Below are positions 50,340 through 59,227 of a DNA stretch of 64,000 nucleotides, piece after piece. This DNA comes from an uncultured Clostridia bacterium (GTDB lineage: Bacteria > Bacillota > Clostridia > Christensenellales > UBA1242). The notes beneath the pieces are model-generated. The model searched no databases and had not been told where the DNA came from. It worked only from the letters and a program-made list of their open reading frames with translations. The DNA lies in the NCBI GenBank assembly GCA_934754355.1, contig CAKVID010000003.1:1-64000 (forward strand), given 5' to 3'. The position numbers and the translations under genes were made by a program. Each line of letters starts with the position of its first letter. Position 1 is the stretch's first letter.

Positions 50340-51368
50340 ATGGAAGCAGAAGATACAATGGAACTTCGTGATTTGCCAGTAGATACTAGAAATTATACAA
50401 TTATAGATAATATCACTGGTAAACCTATAGACCAAAGCAATTATTCTTTGACTATTGACCCCGAAGTTATAAGCAAACTTAATACACTTAAGAAAGTAAA
50501 CGAAGAGAAAATTAAACAAGCAACTCTAAGAGGATTGTACGAGGAAGCAACTCTTGTAGATACTTTTACACCAGAGGACAACTCTGTTTTTACGCCAGTT
50601 TATGATGACGAATACATAAGTAATCATGATTTCAATACTGTCGAAGAAACAGCTGCACCAATTGTAGAAGAGAAAACTATTGAAGAGAAAGCAGTAGAAG
50701 AGAAGCCTACATTCACTCCAACCGAAGTTTTGCAACAAGATAATGTTCTAGAGAGAGTTGTTGCTCGTGATCCTAGCACTGTTGTCAAAGAACCTGAAGA
50801 GGATACAGTTAGTGCAGAGAACACTGAGACCGATGGAACAAGCGAAGAAATCAGTAATAATAATACCGCTCCAGACAATAGTACATTTACTCCAGAAATG
50901 GCTGGACTCAAAGAAGCAAGCGAACAAATCGTTAAGATTGATGCAGACAAATTAGGACCTGCTATCAAACCTCCAAAGCACGATAAACCCTCTTATAAAA
51001 TTAATCTAGATGTAATGGAAATAAGAGAAGCCAAAAGTTATGCTTGGCTTGGATATCTACTATTCTTCCTTCCACTACTAATTAATAGAAAAAATAGATT
51101 TGCAAGAATTCATGCCAACGAAGGCTTGGAATTAAATATGGTAGAAATTTTAGGCGGATTACTACTACTTCCATACTTCTTGCTAACAAATCTAGAAGGC
51201 ACTTGGCATACAGTTACATTTATAATGGCACTAGCAGGAATTGTACTACTTGGAATGTGTGTACTTACAATTATTCCTATGATGATATGTGCAATGTGCG
51301 GACTTCAATTCCAGACCCCATGGCTATGGAAGAGAAGAATAATCAAAGTCAAAGATACAAGAGATTAA
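50340..51368 (+). CDS. DUF4870/Tic20-like membrane protein with acidic N-terminal domain
   Basis: A 342-aa protein. Residues 1-220 are acidic, disordered and rich in Glu/Thr/Val (IEEKAVEEKPTFTPTEV); residues 230-335 hold 3-4 membrane helices with RFARIHANEGLELN, the signature segment of DUF4870/Tic20-like proteins. Starts after AAGGTGAAAAA, 50 bases after the CvpA-like gene, likely one operon, ended by a strong terminator. Confidence 0.75.
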   Translation: MEAEDTMELRDLPVDTRNYTIIDNITGKPIDQSNYSLTIDPEVISKLNTLKKVNEEKIKQATLRGLYEEATLVDTFTPEDNSVFTPVYDDEYISNHDFNTVEETAAPIVEEKTIEEKAVEEKPTFTPTEVLQQDNVLERVVARDPSTVVKEPEEDTVSAENTETDGTSEEISNNNTAPDNSTFTPEMAGLKEASEQIVKIDADKLGPAIKPPKHDKPSYKINLDVMEIREAKSYAWLGYLLFFLPLLINRKNRFARIHANEGLELNMVEILGGLLLLPYFLLTNLEGTWHTVTFIMALAGIVLLGMCVLTIIPMMICAMCGLQFQTPWLWKRRIIKVKDTRD

Positions 51369-51383
51369 GAAATATAATACAAC

Positions 51384-51419
51384 AAAAAGACCTCACACAA
51401 TTTGGTGTGAGGTCTTTTT
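51384..51419. terminator. Strong bidirectional terminator
   Basis: AAAAAGACCTCACAC (51384-51398) pairs with GTGTGAGGTCTTTTT (51405-51419), a 15-bp perfect stem between the DUF4870-like gene (+) and ychF (-). Confidence 0.95.
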
Positions 51420-51518
51420 ATATCTATTTTATAAGCAAATAATTTTTCTATATTGCTAGTATATTTTTCATTGTTTAGTCGCTCAATTATTTTTCATTAT
51501 CAGTATTAATTTCTAGTA

Positions 51519-52613
51519 TTAAACATTAAATCTAAATAACATTACATCGCCATCTTTGACAACATAGTCTTTGCCTTCAATTCTAACTAGTCCTTTCTCT
51601 TTGGCAAGTGTATAATTGCCAAGTGCTACTAATTCTTCATAACTAATTACTTCTGCTTTAATAAAGCCCTTTTCAAAGTCTGTATGAATTTTGCCTGCTG
51701 CTTCGGGTGCTTTGGTGCCATTAGTAATTGTCCATGCTCTTACTTCCTGTTCGCCCGCTGTTAAATAACTAATAAGTCCCAATGCTTTGTATCCAGCCAC
51801 AACCAATTTGTCTAGACCAAAACTTGTAAGACCTAATTCTTCTTTGAATAATTCTTTCTCGTCATCATCTAGTTCGCATAGTTCTTCTTCCATCTTAGCA
51901 CTTACAACTATTGTTTCTGCATTTTCTTTGTCTGCTAGTTCTTTAAGTTTAGCAACATTCTCAGCCTCTTTGCTATTAGTATTGCCAACTTCTGAAATAT
52001 TAGCACAATATATAACCGGCTTGCTAGTAATAAGGAAGAATGATTTAATCAATTCTTTCTCGTCATCATTTGCATTGTACGAACGCACTGGTTTCTCATG
52101 CTCAAGCAAGTCTTTCAATTTGGTAAGCAAGTCACATTCGGCTTGTAATTTTTTGTCCCCATTTCTTAGTGACTTAATAGATTTCTCTAGTCTCTTAGTA
52201 ACACTCTCTAGGTCGGCAAGTATTAATTCTAGATTAATTTCTTCTACATCTCTAATTGGGTCAATACTTCCCTCTACATGAATAATCTTTGCATTTTCAA
52301 AACATCTTACAACATGAATAATTGCATCTACTTCTCTTATATGGCTCAAAAACTTGTTGCCAAGTCCCTCGCCTTTTGATGCTCCTTTCACAAGTCCAGC
52401 AATATCTACAACTTCTAGTATGGCTGGTGTAATTTTCTTTGTATTATACATTTTGCCAAGCACATCAAGTCTGCTATCTGGCACACCAACTATTGCTACA
52501 TTTGGTTCAATTGTACAGAATGGATAATTCTCGCTTGGTATTTTCTTTTTTGTAATAGCATTAAAAAGGGTACTTTTGCCTACATTAGGAAGTCCCACTA
52601 TTCCTACTTTCAT
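51519..52613 (-). CDS. ychF: Redox-regulated ATPase/GTPase YchF
   Basis: A 364-aa Obg-family P-loop protein: G1 GLPNVGKSTLFNA, G3 DIAGLVKGASKGEGLGNKFL, coiled-coil insertion (160-210) and C-terminal TGS-like domain (FRFNV end). YchF prefers ATP and binds ribosomes. Full length. Start after GTGGAGTAAAAT, divergent from uppP. Confidence 0.96.
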   Translation of the reverse strand: MKVGIVGLPNVGKSTLFNAITKKKIPSENYPFCTIEPNVAIVGVPDSRLDVLGKMYNTKKITPAILEVVDIAGLVKGASKGEGLGNKFLSHIREVDAIIHVVRCFENAKIIHVEGSIDPIRDVEEINLELILADLESVTKRLEKSIKSLRNGDKKLQAECDLLTKLKDLLEHEKPVRSYNANDDEKELIKSFFLITSKPVIYCANISEVGNTNSKEAENVAKLKELADKENAETIVVSAKMEEELCELDDDEKELFKEELGLTSFGLDKLVVAGYKALGLISYLTAGEQEVRAWTITNGTKAPEAAGKIHTDFEKGFIKAEVISYEELVALGNYTLAKEKGLVRIEGKDYVVKDGDVMLFRFNV

Positions 52614-52771
52614 ATTTTACTCCACTATTTATTTAATATTGCACTTTATTCTAACACAAAAAAATTATTTTAGATAGTGTTTTTTGCATATTCTTTGTCA
52701 TAAATCGCCATATTTTGCTCATATCCTACAGTATATCAAATTTTAATCAACTAAAATATTAGGAGCAACAC

Positions 52772-53605
52772 ATGACATTTTGGGTTCTAATTTTACTTGG
52801 AGTTATTCAAGGTCTAACCGAATTTTTGCCGATTAGCAGTAGCGGACACTTAGTCCTACTCTACAACATCTTTGGAATAGATAGTGAAACTGTACTGCTT
52901 AGTATTATTCTCCATCTAGCCACACTTCTATCTGTAATAGTGTATTATAGACGAGATATTTGGCAACTAATAACTCACCCACTATGTTCTACTAATAAGA
53001 AAATTATTGTGACCACTCTATGCACTTGTGCTGTTGCTCTTATCTTCAAACCCCTTATAAATATTGGCTTTGGCGGGGATTTCTTATCATTATTTTTTGT
53101 ACTAACTGGCATAATTCTATGGATAAGTGATTGGATAAATAACCCCAAAGATAAGACATATAACAAAGATAATTCTTGGGTGCTAAGTCAAATAGACGAT
53201 ATGTCTACTTGCATAACAAATCTGCCTTTGTCTTATACTCAAGCAGTAATTATAGGGCTATCTCAAGGAATAGCAACTATACCCGGAATTAGTAGAAGTG
53301 GCACAACAATTGCTACTTCCAAAATACTAGGACTTGATGGCATTAGTGCCAAGTACTCTTTCCTTATATCTATTCCAATAATTATAGCAAGCCTACTGCT
53401 AGAGATAATTGAGGGTGTGCATTTTAGTTCAATTAATTACTTTGGACTTATTGTATCTTTCGTTATCTGCTTTGCTATTGGCTTGCTTTGCATTAGACTA
53501 ATGACCAGAATGCTAAAATCTAGCAAACTCAAATACTTCAGTATATATCTATTCTTACTAGCAATTTTCTTAATGTTAAATAGTCTCGTTCTACATATTT
53601 TCTAA
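52772..53605 (+). CDS. uppP: Undecaprenyl-diphosphatase UppP (BacA)
   Basis: A 277-aa membrane phosphatase with both signatures: LGVIQGLTEFLPISSSGHL near the N-terminus and GLSQGIATIPGISRSGTT around 175-192. It regenerates the lipid carrier for peptidoglycan synthesis and confers bacitracin resistance. Start after TAGGAGCAACAC. Confidence 0.96.
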   Translation: MTFWVLILLGVIQGLTEFLPISSSGHLVLLYNIFGIDSETVLLSIILHLATLLSVIVYYRRDIWQLITHPLCSTNKKIIVTTLCTCAVALIFKPLINIGFGGDFLSLFFVLTGIILWISDWINNPKDKTYNKDNSWVLSQIDDMSTCITNLPLSYTQAVIIGLSQGIATIPGISRSGTTIATSKILGLDGISAKYSFLISIPIIIASLLLEIIEGVHFSSINYFGLIVSFVICFAIGLLCIRLMTRMLKSSKLKYFSIYLFLLAIFLMLNSLVLHIF

Positions 53606-53634
53606 AAAAAAGATTTTTCTTACATCTCTTTTGT

Positions 53635-53663
53635 TAGACAGTCCACCTCTCATTTGATATAAT
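53635..53663 (+). promoter_or_regulatory. Promoter TAGACA-N17-TATAAT
   Basis: -35 TAGACA (53635-53640), -10 TATAAT (53658-53663), 28 bases before the ATG of the YhhN-like gene. Confidence 0.7.
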
Positions 53664-53690
53664 TACAGAAAAAAATGAAAGGAGAGAAAA

Positions 53691-54398
53691 ATGGGAACTC
53701 TACAAATTATTCTTTTATGCGTTTGCTCTATGCTTGCCCTAATATTTATAATTATTAGAGCCAAATTTGGAGGTCTTGGAGCATTCTTGCTTAAAACACT
53801 TGCTTCTTTTGGCTTAGTTGCTAGTGCATTTATATCCATTGCTTATTCGCCTGTACTTGCAGATAATAGACTTATACTTAGTCTAATTGGAATAGGCTTG
53901 CTACTAGGCATGATTGGAGACATGGTGCTTGACCTTAAAGTTATCTATGATAACGATAGAATTTATCTAAATAGTGGAATGTTAAGTTTTGGCTTGGGTC
54001 ATTTGGCTTACTTCTCTGCATTTAGTCTATTTGCAATCAGTCTTAATTGTGATTTATTAATGCCAATTCTAGTAAGTGCCGGTTGTGCAATAGTTCTTAC
54101 AATTGCAATCGTGCTATCTTCCAAGAAAATGCAACTTAACTTTGGCAATTTCTTGTGGCAAACAGTTGCTTACACATTCATTCTAACATTTATGTCGGCA
54201 TACACTCTAATACTATCTATTATTGGTGGTGCTAATTGGCTAGCATTTGTAGGCATGATATTATTCTTCTTGAGTGATATTGTATTGTCTTTGCAATATT
54301 TCGGTGGCAAATTAAATAATAAATGGTTGATAGTAATCAATCATACACTTTACTATGCCGCACAAATCATTATCCTTGCCGTTCTAATGATAATGTAA
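53691..54398 (+). CDS. YhhN/TMEM86-family (lysoplasmalogenase-like) membrane protein
   Basis: A 235-aa protein of about eight membrane helices with LLLGMIGDMVLDL and the second acidic motif FFLSDIVLSLQYF, the two Asp-containing signatures of the YhhN family, which hydrolyses lysoplasmalogens in characterised members. Plasmalogens occur in anaerobic Clostridia, which makes the assignment sensible. AAAGGAGAGAAAA precedes the ATG. Confidence 0.85.
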   Translation: MGTLQIILLCVCSMLALIFIIIRAKFGGLGAFLLKTLASFGLVASAFISIAYSPVLADNRLILSLIGIGLLLGMIGDMVLDLKVIYDNDRIYLNSGMLSFGLGHLAYFSAFSLFAISLNCDLLMPILVSAGCAIVLTIAIVLSSKKMQLNFGNFLWQTVAYTFILTFMSAYTLILSIIGGANWLAFVGMILFFLSDIVLSLQYFGGKLNNKWLIVINHTLYYAAQIIILAVLMIM

Positions 54399-54777
54399 AA
54401 AAAACATACGACATATATAAACAAATGACATTCTTATTTATAAATTTATAAAAGTTTCTTCTATGAATTTATGTAAATTTTTATCTATGTATATGTGAAT
54501 GATTGTAACTATAAACCATTACGAAATCAAATGTTGACTTTTGTGATATATAAAAACAAAATTTTTAATTTTAGTAAATAAATTTAATAAAAAAGTTGGA
54601 ACAATTTTGCTCCAACTTTTTTTATCTGTTTTTTATTACTATTTTATTTGATACTATTTCAAATATTTTTATTTAATATCTTTTTATTTGATAATTAATT
54701 AATATTTATTGTATTCGTTTTTTATAGTAATTTATTTCTTAGGATAACCATTTATGATAAACTGCAACAACATAATA
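54399..54777. other. Intergenic region between convergent genes
   Basis: 379 bp of AT-rich sequence with one clear element, the terminator at 54589-54623. No gene or RNA is supported. Confidence 0.6.
54589..54623. terminator. Bidirectional intrinsic terminator
   Basis: AAAAAAGTTGGA (54589-54600) pairs with TCCAACTTTTTT (54611-54622) and T continues. Lies between the YhhN-like gene (+) and metG (-). Confidence 0.9.
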
Positions 54778-56775
54778 TTATTCAAACTGGCTTTCGTGAC
54801 GAGTAAAGAAATCGTACTTAGGTTCTATAAATTTAGGTCTATAGTGGTCTTTGTCTCTAACGAAATTATAAATTGGGTCGTTGATTGTATCCCAACTAAA
54901 TATATCTTCACTCACATTCAAATCGCTTGCCAATTTCTCTATATTGCTAGGACTAACTGGGTGTAGAAGTATCATAGCAACTTTGCACATATGCAAAGTA
55001 TCGGCAATTAATTGTGTCAATTTCTCGTTATCTTCTTCTGCACCTTTGATATTTGCTACCCAATATTTATTAATGCCACGAATAAAACTGTCTAGTTCGT
55101 ACATAACCATATGGAATTTATTATCAAACATAAGTTTCTCGTACTTTAAGATTGTCATTGTACAAGTCTTAAGTATTTCTTCGCTTATTTCTCTTACTGG
55201 AACTACCCCATCAAATTTGGCTTGCCATGTATAGAATAATGTTCTAAGCACTCTATTATATACATTGCTTAGTAAATTGCCATCTTTGGTTACTGGGTCT
55301 ATATCATCAATCTTGGCGTCTGGGTCAAAAGCCTTAGGTGTAAATGATGATGAAGTATTGCCAACACTTAGTCCCAAGAAATGCATTCTTAATTGTTCTA
55401 CTGTGTAGTATTTAAGCAAATCATTAGGCTTAGGAGGTTTAACTGCACCCGAACTGCTTGCCTTATTACCTAAGAAAAGTGAATGTTTATTAACTATCAA
55501 GTGAGACATTTGCAAATCTCCCTTAGGAATATTAAGCGATGGAGTGCCGTCTTGAGTACATAGCCACATAGCGTGTTGTACAGGGCCATAGAAATACATA
55601 TTGTCTTCGCCAAGTATTTGATAGATATAACTATCTTCGCTACACCAATAGTCTTTCCACTCATCTAGTCTGCCTAAACTATTAAGATATGTCTTTGTAA
55701 AACTAATTGGTGCCCATAGGCTCTCTGGCCAACAGTAGAAAGTAAGTCCTGTTAGTCCCTCTTTCTCTGGCACTGGCACACCCCATTCAATATTCCCGCT
55801 TAATCTAAATGGAGTAATTGTTTTGCCATTTCTATATCTTATACCCGCATTACTAAGCATTTCGCAAGCACATTCTCTATCTTCTAATTTATCAAAGACT
55901 AGCACGAAACTTGCTTTACTCTTCTCTTCTCTCATCTCAAAAGTAGGAAGCAAATATCTTACATCTTCAAATTTGTCCATTTGGTCTTTTTTGATATATA
56001 TCTCTGGCTTCTTCAAAAATTCTCTAATCTCTTTGACAACGAATGGTCTAAGTTCAGTTTTTTCCATTTTATTAAGCCATTCTTCCAAGATATTTAGACA
56101 TCTAGGCATATCAAAGTACCAATTTGTAATTTCTTTAAGAACAGGTCTTTTGCCACTAAGAGTACTAACTGGGTCGATTAATTCCTTTGGCATATATTGA
56201 TGTCCCAAATCGCATTCATCAGCGTAGCCTTTCTCACTTGTACAATTCTCATAAGGACATTTGCCAATTACTTGTCTACCATTTAGAAAGGTCTTCTTCT
56301 CTTCATCATAGAATTGTAGAGTAGACATTTTCTTCAAATATCCATTATCATATAATTTATTAAAAATCTCTGCACTAGTAGAATTATGGAATGGCACAGC
56401 CTCTCCAATTGCACTGCCACCAAAGAAATTAAGAGATATCTCAAATTTCTTCAAATCTTCGGCTTGTCTATTATGAAATTCTGTAACCATATCTGTAATT
56501 GTGCCGTTGTAACCTTCTTCGCATTTCTTTCTATAAGTTTCAAGCGAAGGCGAGCCATAGCAATCTGTACCAGATACAAATATTACATTATCTTTGCCAA
56601 TTCTATCTCTTAAAAATCTTGCCATAAAATCTGCATATAGAAACATACCTAGTACATGACCATAATGCAAATCTTTATTACCATAAGGCATACCGCCCGT
56701 TATAACTGCACGCTTAGGAGCGTGTGGTCTATTCTCTATCATTCGTCTTAATCTTTCATCGCCAAAATCTTTCAT
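54778..56775 (-). CDS. metG: Divergent methionyl-tRNA synthetase
   Basis: A 665-aa class I synthetase of MetRS type. Visible: HYGHVLG at 37-43 (HIGH box), the zinc knuckle CPYENCTSEKGYADECDLGH (about 173-192), the IEWGVPVP segment and a helical anticodon domain. The KMSKS loop is altered to NKASSSG (437-443) with a preceding VNKHSLFLG. The C-terminal tRNA-binding (Arc1p) domain of many bacterial MetRSs is absent. ATG 56775 with GAAGGGGAAGTT is preferred to TTG 56835. The organism may possess a second canonical copy elsewhere. Confidence 0.85.
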   Translation of the reverse strand: MKDFGDERLRRMIENRPHAPKRAVITGGMPYGNKDLHYGHVLGMFLYADFMARFLRDRIGKDNVIFVSGTDCYGSPSLETYRKKCEEGYNGTITDMVTEFHNRQAEDLKKFEISLNFFGGSAIGEAVPFHNSTSAEIFNKLYDNGYLKKMSTLQFYDEEKKTFLNGRQVIGKCPYENCTSEKGYADECDLGHQYMPKELIDPVSTLSGKRPVLKEITNWYFDMPRCLNILEEWLNKMEKTELRPFVVKEIREFLKKPEIYIKKDQMDKFEDVRYLLPTFEMREEKSKASFVLVFDKLEDRECACEMLSNAGIRYRNGKTITPFRLSGNIEWGVPVPEKEGLTGLTFYCWPESLWAPISFTKTYLNSLGRLDEWKDYWCSEDSYIYQILGEDNMYFYGPVQHAMWLCTQDGTPSLNIPKGDLQMSHLIVNKHSLFLGNKASSSGAVKPPKPNDLLKYYTVEQLRMHFLGLSVGNTSSSFTPKAFDPDAKIDDIDPVTKDGNLLSNVYNRVLRTLFYTWQAKFDGVVPVREISEEILKTCTMTILKYEKLMFDNKFHMVMYELDSFIRGINKYWVANIKGAEEDNEKLTQLIADTLHMCKVAMILLHPVSPSNIEKLASDLNVSEDIFSWDTINDPIYNFVRDKDHYRPKFIEPKYDFFTRHESQFE

Positions 56776-56900
56776 AACTTCCCCTTCTAGCATGTTATAT
56801 CCAAAAGCCACTAATCCTAGAATATAATCTGCCAAGAATAATTAATAGTACAAAATTATTATATAGAAGTATAACCGAATAATCTACTTTTGTAAAGAAA

Positions 56901-56931
56901 ATAAAAAAAATATCCCCAAAATATTGGGGAT
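56901..56931 (-). terminator. Terminator of the 56939-57367 gene
   Basis: ATCCCCAA (56912-56919) pairs with TTGGGGAT (56924-56931), followed on the minus strand by eight U (A run 56903-56910). Confidence 0.88.
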
Positions 56932-56938
56932 TATTTTA

Positions 56939-57367
56939 TTATTTTTTTGCTCTATTAGTAGCATTAACAATTAGTCTTTCGCCTGTAGTATAGACCAAAA
57001 TTGCAAGCACATTAATTAAATAACTAAATAAAATTAATCTAAAAAATCTCTCGCTAATATCTATAAGCAATCTGCCGTTTGCTGAATTAACAGCCATTAC
57101 AACCAAACTTAGAGCAATTGTTGCTAGAGTTAAGCCATATAGTACAAAGCCCGATATGTACTTCTGACTATGCAAACATGTACATATGATATCATATATT
57201 ACTACACCAACTAGCAATCCAGCAATAATATAATAACACACCTTCTCCCAAGTTGCCATGCTAGCATTGGCAAGAGATATCATAAAGAATACTTCAAATG
57301 CCACCATCACAGCAATAATAGAATAATACGTAACAGTCAGTAGTACTTTCTTCAAATTTGCTTCCAT
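56939..57367 (-). CDS. Hypothetical four-helix membrane protein (142 aa)
   Basis: Four membrane helices (about 8-30, 40-60, 72-93, 108-130) with short loops and basic C-terminus. ATG 57367 after GGGAGGGAAAGTGTA is preferred to the frame start at 57436. Family not recognised. Confidence 0.7.
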   Translation of the reverse strand: MEANLKKVLLTVTYYSIIAVMVAFEVFFMISLANASMATWEKVCYYIIAGLLVGVVIYDIICTCLHSQKYISGFVLYGLTLATIALSLVVMAVNSANGRLLIDISERFFRLILFSYLINVLAILVYTTGERLIVNATNRAKK

Positions 57368-57455
57368 TACACTTTCCCTCCCTAATTTATTATTTAATTT
57401 AGTTTGGGTCAGAGTATCACTTTTTATGCATAACATTGCTTTCCAATTTATACCT

Positions 57456-57488
57456 AAAAAAGTAAGACCGATAAAGCCTTACTTTTTT
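57456..57488 (-). terminator. Intrinsic terminator downstream of dnaA
   Basis: AAAAAAGTAAG (57456-57466) pairs with CTTACTTTTTT (57478-57488). It lies 200 bp past the dnaA stop; the intervening 57489-57688 is non-coding with no confident RNA. Confidence 0.85.
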
Positions 57489-57688
57489 ATTTCTATGTAA
57501 TTTTATACTTTTATATTTTTATGTGCTTTTCATATCGCCTACGAAGTTTTAACAAAGTAGCCCGTTAATACTCTTTGATTTAAACTAACAAATATTTCAA
57601 TCTATGTAATCACGATTTATTGTGATATTTGCGTCTAGAAACTTAGGGGCGGTGTGAGCAAAGAGAGCAACACTGACGATGAATTCAA

Positions 57689-59029
57689 TTAATTCTTTGT
57701 AGCCATTGCTCTTATATCTTCTACCGCCACCTTAATTCTTTGATTTTCGCTCATAAGTTGGCTGATTTTGTCTCTGGCATATATTACAGTTGTATGGTCT
57801 TTCTTGCCAAACACTTGTGCTACAGATAGTAGTGGCATATCAAGTAGAGTACACATTGTATACATACAAATTTGCCTTGGCTCTACTATTTCTTTATTCT
57901 TCTTCTTGCCTACCAAATCTTCTCTCTTGATAGAGAAATATTTGCACACGCAATCTAGAATTCTCTCGGCTGTTAGATTTTGTTTATCGCTAAAGTCGTG
58001 GTCTTTGAGTGCTTCTTTCACATCTTCCATAGTAGCAGTTTTCTTGCCTGTCAAACTAGCATAGAACCAGACTTTGGATAGTATTCCTTCCATCTCTCTA
58101 ATATTAGTATCGAAATGTTCTGCCAAGTATTCCATAACTTCGTCTTCAACTACGAAATTCTCTTCTTGGGCTTTACGCATAAGAATAGCAAGTCTTGTCT
58201 CGTAATCGGGCGACTGAATATCTTGGATAAGTCCCATACTAAATCTACTACGCAATCTCTCTTGCAATGTTGCAATCTCTCTTGGTGGTCTATCCGAAGC
58301 AATTATAATTTGTTTGCCGTTCTCGTACAAATCATTGAATGTATGGAAGAATTCTTCTTGTGTACTCTCTGCCTTAGAGATAAATTGAATATCGTCAATA
58401 ATTAACATGTCTAGATTTCTGTATTTCTCTTTGAAAGCATTTTTGCTATTGAAATTACCTTGCAAAGATTTAACATAGTCATTAGTAAATTTCTCGCAAG
58501 TGCAATACATTATCTTCATTTCTGGGTGATGTCTATTAACTTCATTGCCAATAGCGTGTAGCAAGTGAGTTTTGCCAAGTCCTACACCACCATATATAAA
58601 TAATGGATTAATCCTAGTTGCTGGATTTTCGGCTACACCTTTGCAAGCGGCATACACATATTTATTGCTATTGCCTACTACAAAGTTATCAAAAACATAC
58701 TTAGGGTTAAATGTATTCATGCCAGGAAATCTAGCCTGTTCGTTCTGAATTTGAACTTCTTGATTTTTATTGTATGCTTCTCTCTCATCAGGGTCAAGCA
58801 CAACAAAATCTTTGATTTCATCACAAACAGCAGTAAGTGCTACATACAAATCTCCCTTGTGCAAAGTCATAAGTCTCTGCTTAGCGGTCTCACTAGTAGT
58901 GGATAGATAGAAAATATTATTTTTGAAGTCAATTGGTTCAAGCGATTTTATCCACAAATCGTAACTAATTGTACTTACCTCACTTTGTAATTTCACTAGT
59001 GCTTGCGACCAGATTTCTTGTTTGTCCAT
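57689..59029 (-). CDS. dnaA: Chromosomal replication initiator DnaA
   Basis: A 446-aa DnaA: domain I (1-80, WIKSLEPIDFKNNIFYLS), short linker, AAA+ domain III with Walker A GGVGLGKTHLLHA and Walker B LIIDDIQF, and domain IV with the DnaA-box-binding signature CMYTMCTLLDMPLLSVAQVFGKKDHTTVIYA. Start after AGAAGGAGAAAT. It is on the minus strand with no dnaN neighbour; oriC is not evident around it. Confidence 0.98.
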   Translation of the reverse strand: MDKQEIWSQALVKLQSEVSTISYDLWIKSLEPIDFKNNIFYLSTTSETAKQRLMTLHKGDLYVALTAVCDEIKDFVVLDPDEREAYNKNQEVQIQNEQARFPGMNTFNPKYVFDNFVVGNSNKYVYAACKGVAENPATRINPLFIYGGVGLGKTHLLHAIGNEVNRHHPEMKIMYCTCEKFTNDYVKSLQGNFNSKNAFKEKYRNLDMLIIDDIQFISKAESTQEEFFHTFNDLYENGKQIIIASDRPPREIATLQERLRSRFSMGLIQDIQSPDYETRLAILMRKAQEENFVVEDEVMEYLAEHFDTNIREMEGILSKVWFYASLTGKKTATMEDVKEALKDHDFSDKQNLTAERILDCVCKYFSIKREDLVGKKKNKEIVEPRQICMYTMCTLLDMPLLSVAQVFGKKDHTTVIYARDKISQLMSENQRIKVAVEDIRAMATKN

Positions 59030-59050
59030 ATTTCTCCTTCTATAGTATGC

Positions 59051-59080
59051 TTATCATATATTTTGTGTCGTTATCATATA
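59051..59080. promoter_or_regulatory. Paired TTATCATATA repeats upstream of dnaA
   Basis: Two identical 10-bp sites at 59051-59060 and 59071-59080, centre-to-centre 20 bp (two helical turns), in the dnaA promoter region. The first four or five bases agree with a DnaA box (TTATC) but the rest do not, so they may be sites for another regulator. Confidence 0.5.
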
Positions 59081-59227
59081 ACAAAATGCTTCCATTTTCG
59101 CATAATTTCTGCAATTTGCTACAATTTCTTGTAACCTCACTAATTATTGTAAATGACAAAATTTCAAAATGCAAGTTTTTATGTCATTTTTTTAAAGTAT
59201 TTTGGGTGTGGTCACGCAATAAAGCCA

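Noticed and set aside
57489..57688. Small RNA (6S or SRP RNA) downstream of dnaA
   Set aside because: GC-richer patches are present but no signature of 6S, SRP RNA or another known RNA could be recognised.
58948..58956. Perfect DnaA box TTATCCACA
   Set aside because: It lies inside the dnaA coding sequence and is explained by the codons for the conserved LWIK segment; a single box is not an origin.
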